A stretch of DNA of 64,000 bases from Microbulbifer variabilis ATCC 700307 (GCF_000380565.1 NZ_AQYJ01000029.1:372001-436000), one strand, 5' to 3'. Shown: positions 36,784-45,996, counted from the first letter of the stretch. The notes: a model not told the origin generated them from the sequence alone. Numbers and translations: made by a program.

Positions 36784-37284
36784 TTACTCTTCGTAACGGA
36801 TTTCAGTGATATAGTAAGTCTGCCATTCTTCTCCTTGACGAATTTCTATCTCATCGTCGAGCTTTCGCCCCAGTAGGCTGCGTGCAACTGGGGAGTCCAT
36901 TGAGATCAGGCCTGCTTTCACATCAAACTCATCTGGGCCGACGATTCGATAGCTAACAGCTTCGCCGTCCTCATCCTCAAGCGTCACCCAGGCCCCAAAA
37001 AATACTTTTTCTTTATCTTCTGGTACCCGATCTACTACGGTGATTTCCTCCAGGCGTTTAGTGAGAAAGCGCACGCGGCTGTCGATTTCACGCAGTCGTT
37101 TCTTGCCATAGATATAATCTGCGTTTTCGGAGCGGTCCCCTAACTTGGCTGCGTCACTGACAGCCTGGGTGACCCTGGGCCGTTCTTCCTCCCAGAGGTG
37201 TTTTACTTCGGCGCGCATTCGCTGCGCGCCCTCTGCGGTGATATAGCGGGAGCCGCGCGGACGCGGCGGTCTCCATCTTCCCAT
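36784..37284 (-). CDS. greB: Transcription elongation factor GreB
   Basis: 166 residues of the GreA/GreB family. The N-terminal coiled coil has the catalytic acidic tip (DRSENADYIYGKKRLREIDSR would run past the allowed length, so only its key residues are given: Asp and Glu of DRSENADY). The C-terminal FKBP-like domain holds VTLEDEDGEAVSYRIVGPDE and SPVARSLLGRK. The Tyr/Arg-rich YGKKRLREID stretch marks GreB rather than GreA. It cuts back RNA in stalled RNA polymerase. It follows the S9 peptidase gene on the same strand with 38 bp between them. Confidence 0.95.
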   Translation of the reverse strand: MGRWRPPRPRGSRYITAEGAQRMRAEVKHLWEEERPRVTQAVSDAAKLGDRSENADYIYGKKRLREIDSRVRFLTKRLEEITVVDRVPEDKEKVFFGAWVTLEDEDGEAVSYRIVGPDEFDVKAGLISMDSPVARSLLGRKLDDEIEIRQGEEWQTYYITEIRYEE

Positions 37285-37322
37285 AGGTTTACTGGATGCC
37301 TCTTAACTGTAGGGATACGCTG

Positions 37323-39254
37323 TTAAAGGTTTTCAATGGTGATTCCTGGGCCGGCTTCTGCTAACGGGAACTTGAATATACGACTATAGAACTCGAGTTC
37401 GCCTTCAAGTGCCATCTTGATGCTGTCGCCACTCCTGAATCCGTGTCCTTCATTGGTGAAGGTGATATAAGAAACGGGAATGCCACGCTCTTTGAGGGCT
37501 TTTACCATGGTTTCTGCCTGGTTGGGCGGTACTACCTTATCTTCCATTCCCTGAAAGAAGATTACCGGGCAGCTTAGCTGCTCCACATGATTGATGGGAG
37601 AGCGCTCATAATAAATATGCTCGGCAGATGGCCAGGGGCCCACCAGTTTATCCAGGTAGCGGGATTCAAATTTGTGTGTGTCTTTGGCAAGGCTGCTCAA
37701 TTCACCGATGCCATAATGGCTGGCGCCGGCCTTAAAGGTGTCGTGATAGGTGAGTGCGGCGAGTACTGTATAACCGCCAGCACTGCCGCCTTTAATTAAC
37801 AGCCGTTCAGGATCTGCCAGACCTCGGTCAACCAGGTACTCGGCACCTGCACAGACGTCCTCGACATCATAAATTCCCCATTTATCGGTGAGGCGATCTC
37901 GATATTCACGCCCATATCCTGTGCTGCCGGAATAGTTTACATCCAGAATGGCAAAGCCGCGGCTGGTCCAATATTGCACTTTTAAGTTGAGGCCTGCTGA
38001 AGTGGCACCTGTGGGGCCGCCATGGCTAAATACAATCAGTGGGGGCTTATCGCCTTCGGGGGCTGAGTAGCTGGGGTTGTGTGGAGGATAGTAAAAGCCA
38101 TGGACGTCGCGGTCGTTTACCGTAAAGGTAATTGCCTGGGCGTTGGAGAAGAGATTGGTTGGTAAGGTACGGCTGTTACTGCTAGCTATAGGTTCTAAAG
38201 TGCGCATAGCCGAGTCAAAAGTGACAACCGCTGGAAAACTGTCGGTGCCAGCGGCAATCATAATGGCTTTTCCATCTTCACAGTGCAGGCTTTCAATATC
38301 GCAATAGGGCTGTTCGATAGTGTGGTGCTCACCGGTGCGGGTATTCAGGGTGGCCAGATACCAGCGGCCGTTCTCTGTGTAAGTACACAGAATTTCTTCC
38401 TCGCTGATAAAACCGTAGGTAGACATGCCGAATACCCATTGGGGTGTGGCGAATTCTGCATTTTTTTCCCACAGGGGAGTTTCTTGCCCCAGCTGGTACA
38501 GGTTCCACCAGTTGTTGCGGTCAGAAACATAAACCAGCTCCCCCTGTGGGGACCATTGCGGTTGAAATATGGATTCGTTCTGCCCGCCGGCCACTTGCGT
38601 GACTCCGGTAACTACCCCTTGTGTATTCAAGTCGGCAAGGCACAGTTCGGTGGCATCCCAGGGGAGGTTGGGGTGATGCCAGCGCAGGAAGCTCAGCTTG
38701 CTGCCGTCGGCATTCAGGGTCGGGTTTGAATAAAAATCAGCACCTTCCTGTAATACTTCGGGAGTTGTATCCAGTGGTTTTTGCAGGTCGATCGCAATGA
38801 TACGAGCACGCGCTTCAGCGCCTTGCTCGTGGCCGCTGTCGTCTTCCTCGATACAGATCAGGCGGTTTCTTTTTTTATCCAGAATTAAGTCTGCGTAGCG
38901 CGAGCTATTTTCTGGAGTAATGGCTTCGGGCAGGGTGCTGTCGAGTTTCATGCGGTAGATACGCTGGTCTTCCGCTAACACAAAGTAGAGCGTATCCCTA
39001 CTCACCAGGTAGCTGCCGCCACCGTATTCGTGGGCTTTGGAGCGCACACTCACAGGGGCGGGAGTGAGGTCCTTGCGGCCATCTTTTGGGCAGTATTGCA
39101 CCAGGACATTGCGGCCTTTCTCTAATGGTCGCGACTCCAGCCAGTAATAGCGCCCATCTACCAGAGTGGCTTCCCCTAGGCGCACACTGCCCTCTACAAG
39201 AAGTTCAGCGCTGATTGCAGATTTCCAGCTGCCATAGGGGGCGGTAATTGTCAT
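37323..39254 (-). CDS. S9-family prolyl oligopeptidase-type peptidase
   Basis: About 643 residues, no signal peptide, so cytosolic. An N-terminal beta-propeller (about 1-370, with repeated strands such as LVYVSDRNNWWNLYQL) precedes an alpha/beta-hydrolase domain. The catalytic triad is visible: Ser in KGGSAGGYTVLAAL, Asp in GMEDKVVPP, His in NEGHGF; the oxyanion-hole motif HGGPTG is also present. It cleaves short peptides, probably dipeptidyl or acylaminoacyl specificity. ATG 39254 follows GAGG at good spacing and starts MTITAPYGSW as in relatives; ATG 39269 is possible. Confidence 0.92.
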   Translation of the reverse strand: MTITAPYGSWKSAISAELLVEGSVRLGEATLVDGRYYWLESRPLEKGRNVLVQYCPKDGRKDLTPAPVSVRSKAHEYGGGSYLVSRDTLYFVLAEDQRIYRMKLDSTLPEAITPENSSRYADLILDKKRNRLICIEEDDSGHEQGAEARARIIAIDLQKPLDTTPEVLQEGADFYSNPTLNADGSKLSFLRWHHPNLPWDATELCLADLNTQGVVTGVTQVAGGQNESIFQPQWSPQGELVYVSDRNNWWNLYQLGQETPLWEKNAEFATPQWVFGMSTYGFISEEEILCTYTENGRWYLATLNTRTGEHHTIEQPYCDIESLHCEDGKAIMIAAGTDSFPAVVTFDSAMRTLEPIASSNSRTLPTNLFSNAQAITFTVNDRDVHGFYYPPHNPSYSAPEGDKPPLIVFSHGGPTGATSAGLNLKVQYWTSRGFAILDVNYSGSTGYGREYRDRLTDKWGIYDVEDVCAGAEYLVDRGLADPERLLIKGGSAGGYTVLAALTYHDTFKAGASHYGIGELSSLAKDTHKFESRYLDKLVGPWPSAEHIYYERSPINHVEQLSCPVIFFQGMEDKVVPPNQAETMVKALKERGIPVSYITFTNEGHGFRSGDSIKMALEGELEFYSRIFKFPLAEAGPGITIENL

Positions 39255-39555
39255 GGGGACCTCGCTCATTGGTTAGTTATTTCCTTATTTGGTTTCTTGC
39301 ATTCTGCCGGCCCTGTAAAGAGGGCACAAGGTGCCTTTCTAAGGGCAGATGCCTGTGATAGGCTGCAATAACCAAGCAAGCGCTTGGTGTGATCAATAAC
39401 AATGATCAACTGATTTTTAGGGATACTGCCTTGAAGATCTTGTACCTGGTGACGGTGCAGATACTTCGAGAAAGGCAATCAATGGATTTTGAATAGATCC
39501 TTCGACTTGCCAGGTTGACCGCGGCCCAAATAAAGATAATTCAGGAGAGCCTGCG

Positions 39556-40410
39556 ATGTCTGATGAAGTTGTAATTACTTGCGCCCTGACAGGGGTGCTC
39601 ACCAACCCCCAGCAGCACCCGGTTCCGGTTACCCCAAAGGAAATGGCAATCTCTGCGCGGGAAGCCTTTGATGCCGGTGCTTCGGTTATGCATGTACATT
39701 TTCGTGCCCAGGAGCCGGGTAAGGGGCATCTGCCCAGCTGGGACCCGCAAGTGGCATTGGAAATAGCCGATGCGATTCGCGAAAAGTGTCCCGGTGTTAT
39801 TTTAAATTTTTCCACTGGCACTATAGGCAGGGACCAGCGAGGCCCATTGGAGTGTGTACGCGCCGGCAAACCGGAAATTGCTGCCTGTAATGCTGGCAGC
39901 CTGAATTATCTGAAGGCGCGCTCTAATGGCACCTGGGCCTGGCCGCCCATGGTTTTTGATAACCCGGTAGACAAGGTGGAGGAGCTACTGGAAGTTTGCC
40001 GTGAGACAGGTACCCGGCCAGAGTTTGAGTGTTTTGATCTCGGTATTGTGCGCTCGGTGGGCATGTATGCAGATGTAGGTATGGTGGATAAGCCCAATTA
40101 CAATCTGGTGATGGGGGTGGCTTCGGGAATGCCCGCAGACCCGGAACTGCTGGAGCTTATGCCGAAATATATGAAGCCAAATAGCCTGTGGCAGAGTACG
40201 GTGATCGGGCGTGAGGAAATCTGGCCCGTGCATCGCAAAACAGCGGAGCTGGGCGGGAACCTGCGCTCAGGGGTGGAAGATACCTTTTACCTGCCTGGAG
40301 GGGAGCGTACTAGCGGTAATGGCCAGCTGATTGAGGCGCTGGCTGTTATTGCGGAGGAGCGTGGCCGTAAAGTGGTATCTCCAGAGCGAGCGCGGGAAAT
40401 TTTCTGTTAA
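39556..40410 (+). CDS. BKACE-family beta-keto acid cleavage enzyme (DUF849)
   Basis: 284 residues, TIM-barrel fold of the Kce/BKACE family, which condenses a beta-keto acid with acetyl-CoA to give acetoacetate and a CoA ester. Seen: VVITCALTGVLTNPQQHPVP, the zinc-binding His pair in SVMHVHFR (about 46 and 48), NFSTGT and the C-terminal ELGGNLRSGVEDTFY (zinc Glu, about 232). AGGAG lies 9 bases before the ATG. The substrate subtype cannot be read. The neighbour in the same direction is an amino acid/sodium symporter, so the pair may serve an amino-acid-derived beta-keto acid, such as 3-keto-5-aminohexanoate of lysine fermentation or a carnitine/glycine-type analogue (inference). Confidence 0.88.
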   Translation: MSDEVVITCALTGVLTNPQQHPVPVTPKEMAISAREAFDAGASVMHVHFRAQEPGKGHLPSWDPQVALEIADAIREKCPGVILNFSTGTIGRDQRGPLECVRAGKPEIAACNAGSLNYLKARSNGTWAWPPMVFDNPVDKVEELLEVCRETGTRPEFECFDLGIVRSVGMYADVGMVDKPNYNLVMGVASGMPADPELLELMPKYMKPNSLWQSTVIGREEIWPVHRKTAELGGNLRSGVEDTFYLPGGERTSGNGQLIEALAVIAEERGRKVVSPERAREIFC

Positions 40411-40591
40411 GACCTTCCTATTTATGGTGATGCCGTGGCGGATGAATTTTATGCTGCGGCAGGCCCTTCCTCTTTATTCCTTTGACTCCTGCTGAAAATC
40501 AATCTGCCTGGGGACTGCTAGGCTTATTACCAGCCTGGGTGTCGCCGGTACCATGGGTGAATAAAAAGTAAGCCGTCAAAGGGAGTGGTGG

Positions 40592-42064
40592 ATGCAAGCG
40601 CTTCTGGACCAATTAATCAGGGTGATTGACTGGGCCAACCTGTTTCTATGGGGGGGAGTTGCCGGCATTTGGTGGTTGGGAATTTTGATCATGGCCTTAT
40701 TGCCGGCCGGCCTCTACTTTTCCATTCGTACCCGCTTTATCCAGTTCAGGCACTTTGGCCATATGGTGAAGGTTATGGTGCGCGGTATCCATAAAGAGCA
40801 TCCCGGTTCAATTTCTGCTTTTCAGGCATTTGCCACCAGTGCTGCGGCCCGTATTGGTACCGGGAGCCTTGCGGGCGTTGCGGTTGCCATTACTGCTGGG
40901 GGGCCGGGTGCCGTATTCTGGATGTGGATGGTGGGCTGGCTGGGGATGGCGACCAGTATGGTTGAAAATACCCTTGCTCAGGTTTACAAGGAAAAAGGGG
41001 AGCAGCCGGGAACGTTCCGCGGTGGGCCTGCGTACTACATCGAAAAGGGGCTCGGGCCAAACTGGAGGTGGTTATCAGTCACCTTTTCTATATTCCTGTT
41101 GATGTGTTACGGCTTTATTTTCAACTCAGTGCAGTCAAATGCCATGGCCCAGGCAATCAACGATGCCTGGGGAATTAACCCGCTGTTAGTGGGGTTTGTG
41201 GTGGCCTTGGTTGCGGCGATTATTGTGTTTGGTGGTATACGCTCTATCGCAAGCTTTGCGGGAATTGTAGTGCCCTTTATGGCGATCGCCTATCTGTTGG
41301 TGGCTCTGGCAATCTTGATCGTCAATATTGCCGAGTTACCAAAAGTACTCGCCACTATTTTGAAAAGTGCTTTCGGACTGACTGAGGCTGGCGCAGGTGT
41401 ACTGGGGGCAGTGGTTTCCAATGGTATTAAGCGCGGATTATTTGCCAATGAGGCCGGGTTGGGGTCTTCGCCAAATGTTGGTGCTGCCGCCGATGTAAAG
41501 CATCCATTGGTGCAGGGTTATGTGCAAATGGCTTCGGTATTCCTGGATACCATTGTGATTTGTAGCTGTACGGCGGCGATTATTCTGGTTGCCGATGTTT
41601 ATATGGTGGGGAATGTCGAAGGAGTAAAGCTGGCCCAGGACTCGTTAGCTAGTGAGGTGGGCTCCTGGGGAAGCGGATTTATTGCCTTTGCGCTGCTGTT
41701 CTTTGCGTTCACTTCGATTATTGGTAATTACTATTATGGTGAAACCAATATTTTTTATCTTTACCACACGCGCACCTCTATATTCTGTTATCGCATTGTT
41801 TTCCTGATATTTATCCTCTTTGGTGCCTGGGTTTCTTTCAGCGGCAGTGCCGAGAATTTTACCTTGCTTTGGCGCATGGCTGATGTGTCAATGGGATTTA
41901 TGGCTTCGACAAATATCCTGGCTATTATTTTGCTTTCAGGCATTGCATTCAAAGTTCTAGCGGACTATGAAGAGCAATTAAATCGAGGAATTAAGGAGCC
42001 AGTTTTTGATGCCAGCAAGTATGATATTAAAGGGATTGACCATGAGGTGTGGGATAGAAAATAA
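40592..42064 (+). CDS. Sodium:alanine symporter (AGCS family)
   Basis: 490 residues with about 10-11 membrane helices. The AGCS signatures are present: FQAFATSAAARIGTGSLAGV (about 79-98), AVSNGIKRGLFANEAGLGSS in the variant VVSNGIKRGLFANEAGLG, and the NVGAAADVKHPLVQGYVQM loop. The family imports alanine or glycine with Na+. It starts 181 bp after the BKACE gene and may share its promoter. The second position of the first motif, Ala-Ala-Arg instead of the more common Ala-Ser-Arg, is a small divergence. Confidence 0.93.
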   Translation: MQALLDQLIRVIDWANLFLWGGVAGIWWLGILIMALLPAGLYFSIRTRFIQFRHFGHMVKVMVRGIHKEHPGSISAFQAFATSAAARIGTGSLAGVAVAITAGGPGAVFWMWMVGWLGMATSMVENTLAQVYKEKGEQPGTFRGGPAYYIEKGLGPNWRWLSVTFSIFLLMCYGFIFNSVQSNAMAQAINDAWGINPLLVGFVVALVAAIIVFGGIRSIASFAGIVVPFMAIAYLLVALAILIVNIAELPKVLATILKSAFGLTEAGAGVLGAVVSNGIKRGLFANEAGLGSSPNVGAAADVKHPLVQGYVQMASVFLDTIVICSCTAAIILVADVYMVGNVEGVKLAQDSLASEVGSWGSGFIAFALLFFAFTSIIGNYYYGETNIFYLYHTRTSIFCYRIVFLIFILFGAWVSFSGSAENFTLLWRMADVSMGFMASTNILAIILLSGIAFKVLADYEEQLNRGIKEPVFDASKYDIKGIDHEVWDRK

Positions 42065-42266
42065 GAGTTTACATTATTAGCATCTGTAAAAGATTTATAT
42101 CCAGTAGAAATGATAATAACCACAAAAAATAAAGTAATTAATTTTGCTCAATATCATTGATAGTTCTTACTGGATAAGCAAAACCCTATTCCAATATTTC
42201 TAAATTCTATTTTAGTGAGTGGAAAGAGGGGCTATCTATTGAAAGTCCCTCCATTTTATTGGGATG

Positions 42267-44303
42267 TTAGACAATTTCGTATTTAAATGTATAAGGAGCG
42301 AGCTGTTCAGAGAGATGGTTCTGGAGATTTGAATTTCCCTGAGTGGAGACCCTGGTAATAGTTCCAAGTGTTTTATCCTGCTCTACTTTTACTTCAGTAT
42401 CAGCAGTGACAATATCTGTATCCTGATTGAGCTGCCTGATAATACCCTCAACACATAAGCGTATTTCTTCCATCTCTAGTGCAGGTTTGAATATCTTGCC
42501 AACTGCTGTAGTGGGGAGCGCTGTGCGCAGTACAATTTTCTTTGGAATAGCTGCGCGTTCAGTAATGTTCTCCCTGGCGTAACTGGTAATTTCATCCAGT
42601 AGGGTTTGGGCAGAGGAATTCATTACAATCTCATTCTCTTGGGTTGTGAGAGAATCGGCGGCATCATCGGATAACATGACATAGGCGACGGGGATTTCTC
42701 CCGCATAAGCATCAGGAGTACCTACCGCTGCCGCCATGGCAACAGATGGGTGCTGGCAAAGGATTTCTTCGATCAGCCTGGGTTCAATATTATGCCCGCC
42801 GCGCACAATTAATTCCTTCTTGCGGCCGGTGAGCCAAAAGTACCCATCTTCATCCTGCCTGCCCAGGTCTCCGGTATTTAACCAGCGGCGCCCCTGGTCA
42901 TCGTGGACCCAAATCCCTCTGTTGTGCTCAGGATTAAGATACCCATTAAATACATTGTCACCGTAAATAATCAGGCTCCCGATTTCATTTGTCCGGCTGT
43001 AACGGGTGAAATTCCCTTGTTCATCCAGCTGCGCACTTTGCATCATTTGCTGCGGTAAACGTAGCCCTATAGAACCCACCTTTTTGGTTCCATATGGGGG
43101 AGTGATGCTGCTGGCACAGGTGCCCTCCGTTAAGCCATACCCCTCGACAATCTGTACACCAGTTATTCGCTCAAAAGCATTAAATACTTCTACGGGCATA
43201 GGGGCTGCACCGCACAGGGCCATCTGCAGGGAGGATATATCGCATTGGTTTACTGGCTGTTGGAGTAGGGCGGAATAAACTGTAGGTACAGCGCTAAAAC
43301 TGTTCACTCGATATAGCTCGATGATCCTCCAAAAATTGGTAAACACACCTTCTCCCCTGTAGCCTTGGGGAGTCATTAATACAACTTCACAGCCATTGAT
43401 AAAGGCTGCAAGTCCAGTCACTATTGCTGCATTTACATGAAACAACGGCAGTCCGCAAAGAATCACCTTTCCTGGATTCATAATATCGCCTGCGACAAGG
43501 CTAATACTTTTCGCGTTGGCTAATTCATTACCGTGGGTATGTGTTGCAATTTTGGGTAAGCCTGTTGTACCTCCGGTACAAAAAAGGGAGGCAATATCAT
43601 CACTATTAATGCTGCGTTTGAAATTCAAACGGTTGGAATTCTGTTTTTTTATGGCCGCTTGAAATTGTATTCGTTGTTTTCCCTCCAGCGACTGCAATTG
43701 TCTGCGGTATTGATATTGTATGATTTTAGCTGCAAAACCTTTAAACCCGCGGGCGTGATAGGCGGGATCTACATGGAGAATGCTTTTAACTCCCGGCAGG
43801 TCGGTCAAAATACTCTCAATTTTTTCGAAAAGATCGGTGCCGGGGAAAGGGCTCAGGGTGACAATTGCTTTTGCTTGGCTATGCTGCAACAGCTCTTTTA
43901 TCTGTTTGGCTTCCAGCAAGGGATTGATTGCCAATACTCTGGCTGATGCTTCTGCCCCCCATAAAACATAGTGTGTTTCGGGCAGGTTTGGCAGTATGTA
44001 GGCTACGGTATCGGTTTCTTCAATACCAATACTTCTAAATAAGTTAGCTGTTTGAATGATGCGCTCGGCCAGCACTTGATAGCTGATTTTTACCGGTTTT
44101 TCATAATCATGCCCAGTGAGAAAGAAAGAAACTGCAGTTTGCTGAGAGTAGCGTTCACAGGATGCCATTAATGCATCAAAGGTGTTGCCAGTAAACTTTT
44201 CCGAGATCTCTTTAAGGTGAGTAAAATCATAGCCTTCTGGTTGCTTGTCTGTTCCAAGGTAGGCTTCCAGAGCCTCGATGTCTTTCAAGGTTGAGGTGGA
44301 CAT
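42267..44303 (-). CDS. Acyl-CoA synthetase (AMP-binding)
   Basis: 678 residues of the adenylate-forming superfamily. Motif A3 is FCTGGTTGLPK (about 241-251), A5 is VEGYGLTEGT, A7 is LNTGDLGRQDEDGYFWL and A8 is GRKKELIVRGGHNIEP; the late Lys lies in TTAVGKIFKPAL. So it activates a carboxylic acid to acyl-AMP and then acyl-CoA. ATG 44303 was chosen because AGGGAG lies 7 bases before it. It follows two tautomerase-type genes on the same strand (82 bp gap), so the three may form a catabolic operon under the HxlR regulator. The substrate is not evident; a C-terminal tail of about 60 residues beyond the A10 Lys is longer than usual. Confidence 0.9.
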   Translation of the reverse strand: MSTSTLKDIEALEAYLGTDKQPEGYDFTHLKEISEKFTGNTFDALMASCERYSQQTAVSFFLTGHDYEKPVKISYQVLAERIIQTANLFRSIGIEETDTVAYILPNLPETHYVLWGAEASARVLAINPLLEAKQIKELLQHSQAKAIVTLSPFPGTDLFEKIESILTDLPGVKSILHVDPAYHARGFKGFAAKIIQYQYRRQLQSLEGKQRIQFQAAIKKQNSNRLNFKRSINSDDIASLFCTGGTTGLPKIATHTHGNELANAKSISLVAGDIMNPGKVILCGLPLFHVNAAIVTGLAAFINGCEVVLMTPQGYRGEGVFTNFWRIIELYRVNSFSAVPTVYSALLQQPVNQCDISSLQMALCGAAPMPVEVFNAFERITGVQIVEGYGLTEGTCASSITPPYGTKKVGSIGLRLPQQMMQSAQLDEQGNFTRYSRTNEIGSLIIYGDNVFNGYLNPEHNRGIWVHDDQGRRWLNTGDLGRQDEDGYFWLTGRKKELIVRGGHNIEPRLIEEILCQHPSVAMAAAVGTPDAYAGEIPVAYVMLSDDAADSLTTQENEIVMNSSAQTLLDEITSYARENITERAAIPKKIVLRTALPTTAVGKIFKPALEMEEIRLCVEGIIRQLNQDTDIVTADTEVKVEQDKTLGTITRVSTQGNSNLQNHLSEQLAPYTFKYEIV

Positions 44304-44385
44304 AGTATGACTCCCTGTCTGCGGGCTAGCGCCTGGCAGCATTGTGTTATTCATTATTCTAGGGTGTGTGAAAGTCAGCTCAGAC

Positions 44386-44766
44386 CTAGCCCAGTTGTCG
44401 GGCAAGCCACTCTTGCTCTTGCCCGGGCTCCGGCATCACAGCGCCTCCCTCGATAACCCAGCTTGCGGGAACATCAATAAGGTCTACCGAGCAGCGAGAG
44501 CGGGGGCAGCACAAAATCTGGGAAGCTGAGTTAACAAAGGCACTGGCCAACTCTGACTTGATTTTATCGCTACGGCCTGAGCGAATGGAACCCAGGATAT
44601 GGACAATGTTTCTTGAGCGCAGGTGAACGCCTCGGCTGAATACAACTTGTACGAATTGTGCAGGTGCGCCGGTAATGGAGCAGTGCGCTTCGGTAATTGC
44701 GGATACCAATGCCTGTTGATCAGAGTCCAATAGTGGCCGTTTAGTGGAAATTGTGTATAGGGGCAT
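44386..44766 (-). CDS. Tautomerase-superfamily protein, cis-CaaD-like
   Basis: 126 residues starting MPLYTIS, so Pro becomes residue 1 after Met removal, the catalytic base of tautomerases. The pattern AITEAHCSITGAPAQFVQVVF and RSRNIVHILGSIRSGRSDKIK resembles the monomer-fused cis-CaaD/MSAD branch (two beta-alpha-beta units, arginines for the carboxylate). Length about 125-150 is typical. AGGAG precedes the ATG by 6 bases. It lies 9 bp after a paralogue-like gene that lacks Pro-1. The two could form a heteromer, as in trans-CaaD (inference). Confidence 0.82.
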   Translation of the reverse strand: MPLYTISTKRPLLDSDQQALVSAITEAHCSITGAPAQFVQVVFSRGVHLRSRNIVHILGSIRSGRSDKIKSELASAFVNSASQILCCPRSRCSVDLIDVPASWVIEGGAVMPEPGQEQEWLARQLG

Positions 44767-44775
44767 TTTTATCTC

Positions 44776-45240
44776 CTATAAGTTGATGTGTGTTTTGAAT
44801 TGCCCCGAGGCGCTTTTGGATTTCACTAAGCGTATTAGTGTCTTGCCAATAAATGCTATTTGCCTTAGCGGAGACATGCGCTTGCGATTTGTGCTTAGGA
44901 ATTCTTTGCTGAGCGAATGGTCCGGGGCTGTAATGACGACCTCGTATGTATCTCTTCCTGTTACTGAACACCACTGGTCAAGCAGCCTGTATAAAAATGA
45001 GTGCCGTAAAGTATTGGTAGTTCCATCGGGTAGGGGGGCCATAAAGGTGGCCGCTGACGATTGCTTACCCTCCATAAATGCCTGATTAACTGGCACTTCC
45101 ATCCATACAACCCTGGGTGCTACACGTGGGTTCATATGATCCTGATAAGCCAGATTAATGGTGAACTCCAGCTTCTGTTTTTCGTGGTTAGTTAAGGTCC
45201 CCTCGATAAAAGAGCACAAAACAATAGGTTTGAATCGCAT
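44776..45240 (-). CDS. Tautomerase-like protein without Pro-1
   Basis: 154 residues from ATG 45240, starting MRFKPIVLCSFIEGTL. The segments KPIVLCSFIEGTLT, PRVVWMEVPVNQAFMEGKQS and LPDGTTNTLRHSFL follow the strand-helix-strand order of the tautomerase fold, and the gene is next to a true Pro-1 member. It lacks Pro at position 1, so it cannot use the usual mechanism. An in-frame ATG at 45261 lies inside the regulatory palindrome. It is divergent from the HxlR gene; the 47-bp palindrome lies just upstream. A decayed copy of its first part exists at 48020-48156. Confidence 0.7.
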   Translation of the reverse strand: MRFKPIVLCSFIEGTLTNHEKQKLEFTINLAYQDHMNPRVAPRVVWMEVPVNQAFMEGKQSSAATFMAPLPDGTTNTLRHSFLYRLLDQWCSVTGRDTYEVVITAPDHSLSKEFLSTNRKRMSPLRQIAFIGKTLIRLVKSKSASGQFKTHINL

Positions 45241-45254
45241 TATCTGTCCATTAG

Positions 45255-45301
45255 GTTGCATTATGGAACTTATTAAGCTCCAATAAGTTCTAAAATGCAA
45301 C
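45255..45301. promoter_or_regulatory. 47-bp palindrome, likely HxlR operator
   Basis: GTTGCATTATGGAACTTATT at 45255-45274, 7-base spacer, and its inverted partner at 45282-45301 with 18 of 20 positions matching. It lies directly before the tautomerase-like gene and 131 bp before the HxlR gene, the classic place for a shared operator. The same 20-7-20 structure is kept in the decayed copy at 48171-48217. Confidence 0.85.
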
Positions 45302-45432
45302 TAATTTGTTAATAGTGAAAGCGTATCAAGCAATAACTTTTAGTTATATCTGAGCCTATTGAGAGGTTCGGGAGAGTTTTGTAATGAAACTTCCTATGAG
45401 ACTATGGCGCCCTGGGCTACTACAGGACTGTT

Positions 45433-45864
45433 ATGAGAGAGAAGAAACCCGCTGTTCAATGTGCGATCGAAGAGGCGCTTTCTGTAATTGGGGATCGCTG
45501 GAGTCTGCTTATTGTTCGCGACGTACTGAGAGGGGTGAACCGGTTTGACTCACTGCAGGAGAGCCTGCAAATTTCCAGAAATATTCTTACCCAAAGATTA
45601 AATACCCTGGAAGAAGCTGGCATTCTGGTTAAGATCCCAATCAAACCCGGAGCGCGCCGCATGCTCTATAACGCAACCCCGAAGTGCTTTGCGCTGGTTC
45701 CTACTTTGGTTTCTCTGATCGACTGGAGTGCCCGCTGGTCTGAAAAGCCAGATACACGGTGGGCCCGTGTCATTGATAAAAGGACTGGGGAGCCTGTGAC
45801 AGTGGATTTGGTTGGAAATGATGGTGAGCCGGTTTCCCTGTTGGACTTGGACTTAACGTACTAG
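45433..45864 (+). CDS. HxlR-family transcriptional regulator
   Basis: 143 residues of the HxlR winged-helix family: CAIEEALSVIGDRWSLLIVRDVL, RFDSLQESLQISRNILTQRL (recognition helix), EEAGILVKIP and the wing with YNATPKCFAL. The N-terminal Cys (QCAIEE) is the position used for sensing quinones or electrophiles in several HxlR proteins. It probably controls the divergent tautomerase-like/tautomerase/acyl-CoA synthetase genes and itself through the 45255-45301 palindrome. The start ATG 45433 is supported by its conserved position in the copy at 48351, where it has become ACG. Confidence 0.92.
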   Translation: MREKKPAVQCAIEEALSVIGDRWSLLIVRDVLRGVNRFDSLQESLQISRNILTQRLNTLEEAGILVKIPIKPGARRMLYNATPKCFALVPTLVSLIDWSARWSEKPDTRWARVIDKRTGEPVTVDLVGNDGEPVSLLDLDLTY

Positions 45865-45961
45865 GGGCTGTTCTCGCCAGGTCGGTTGCGGGTAACCTGA
45901 TTGAACTGGTTGATAATTGCCACTGCTTCTACTGCATAGCATGGGGTTACAAGATTGCTAT

Positions 45962-45986
45962 CTGCCGGGAGACGTGTACCCGGCAG
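45962..45986. terminator. Hairpin between convergent genes
   Basis: CTGCCGGG at 45962-45969 and CCCGGCAG at 45979-45986 with a 9-base loop, between the HxlR gene and the convergent SirB gene. Shape and place fit a shared terminator, but neither strand has a T-run after it, so efficiency is uncertain. Confidence 0.45.
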
Positions 45987-45996
45987 GAAAGATTAT

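Noticed and set aside
38283..38729. 148-codon plus-strand frame
   Set aside because: It lies inside the S9 peptidase propeller on the other strand and shows no family pattern.
39417..39869. 150-codon minus-strand frame
   Set aside because: It overlaps the start of the BKACE gene, which has clear family motifs and a Shine-Dalgarno site.
45384..45560. Upstream frame (ATG 45384) overlapping the HxlR start in another frame
   Set aside because: It is partly shared with the duplicate, but that follows from the duplication; no evidence for translation.
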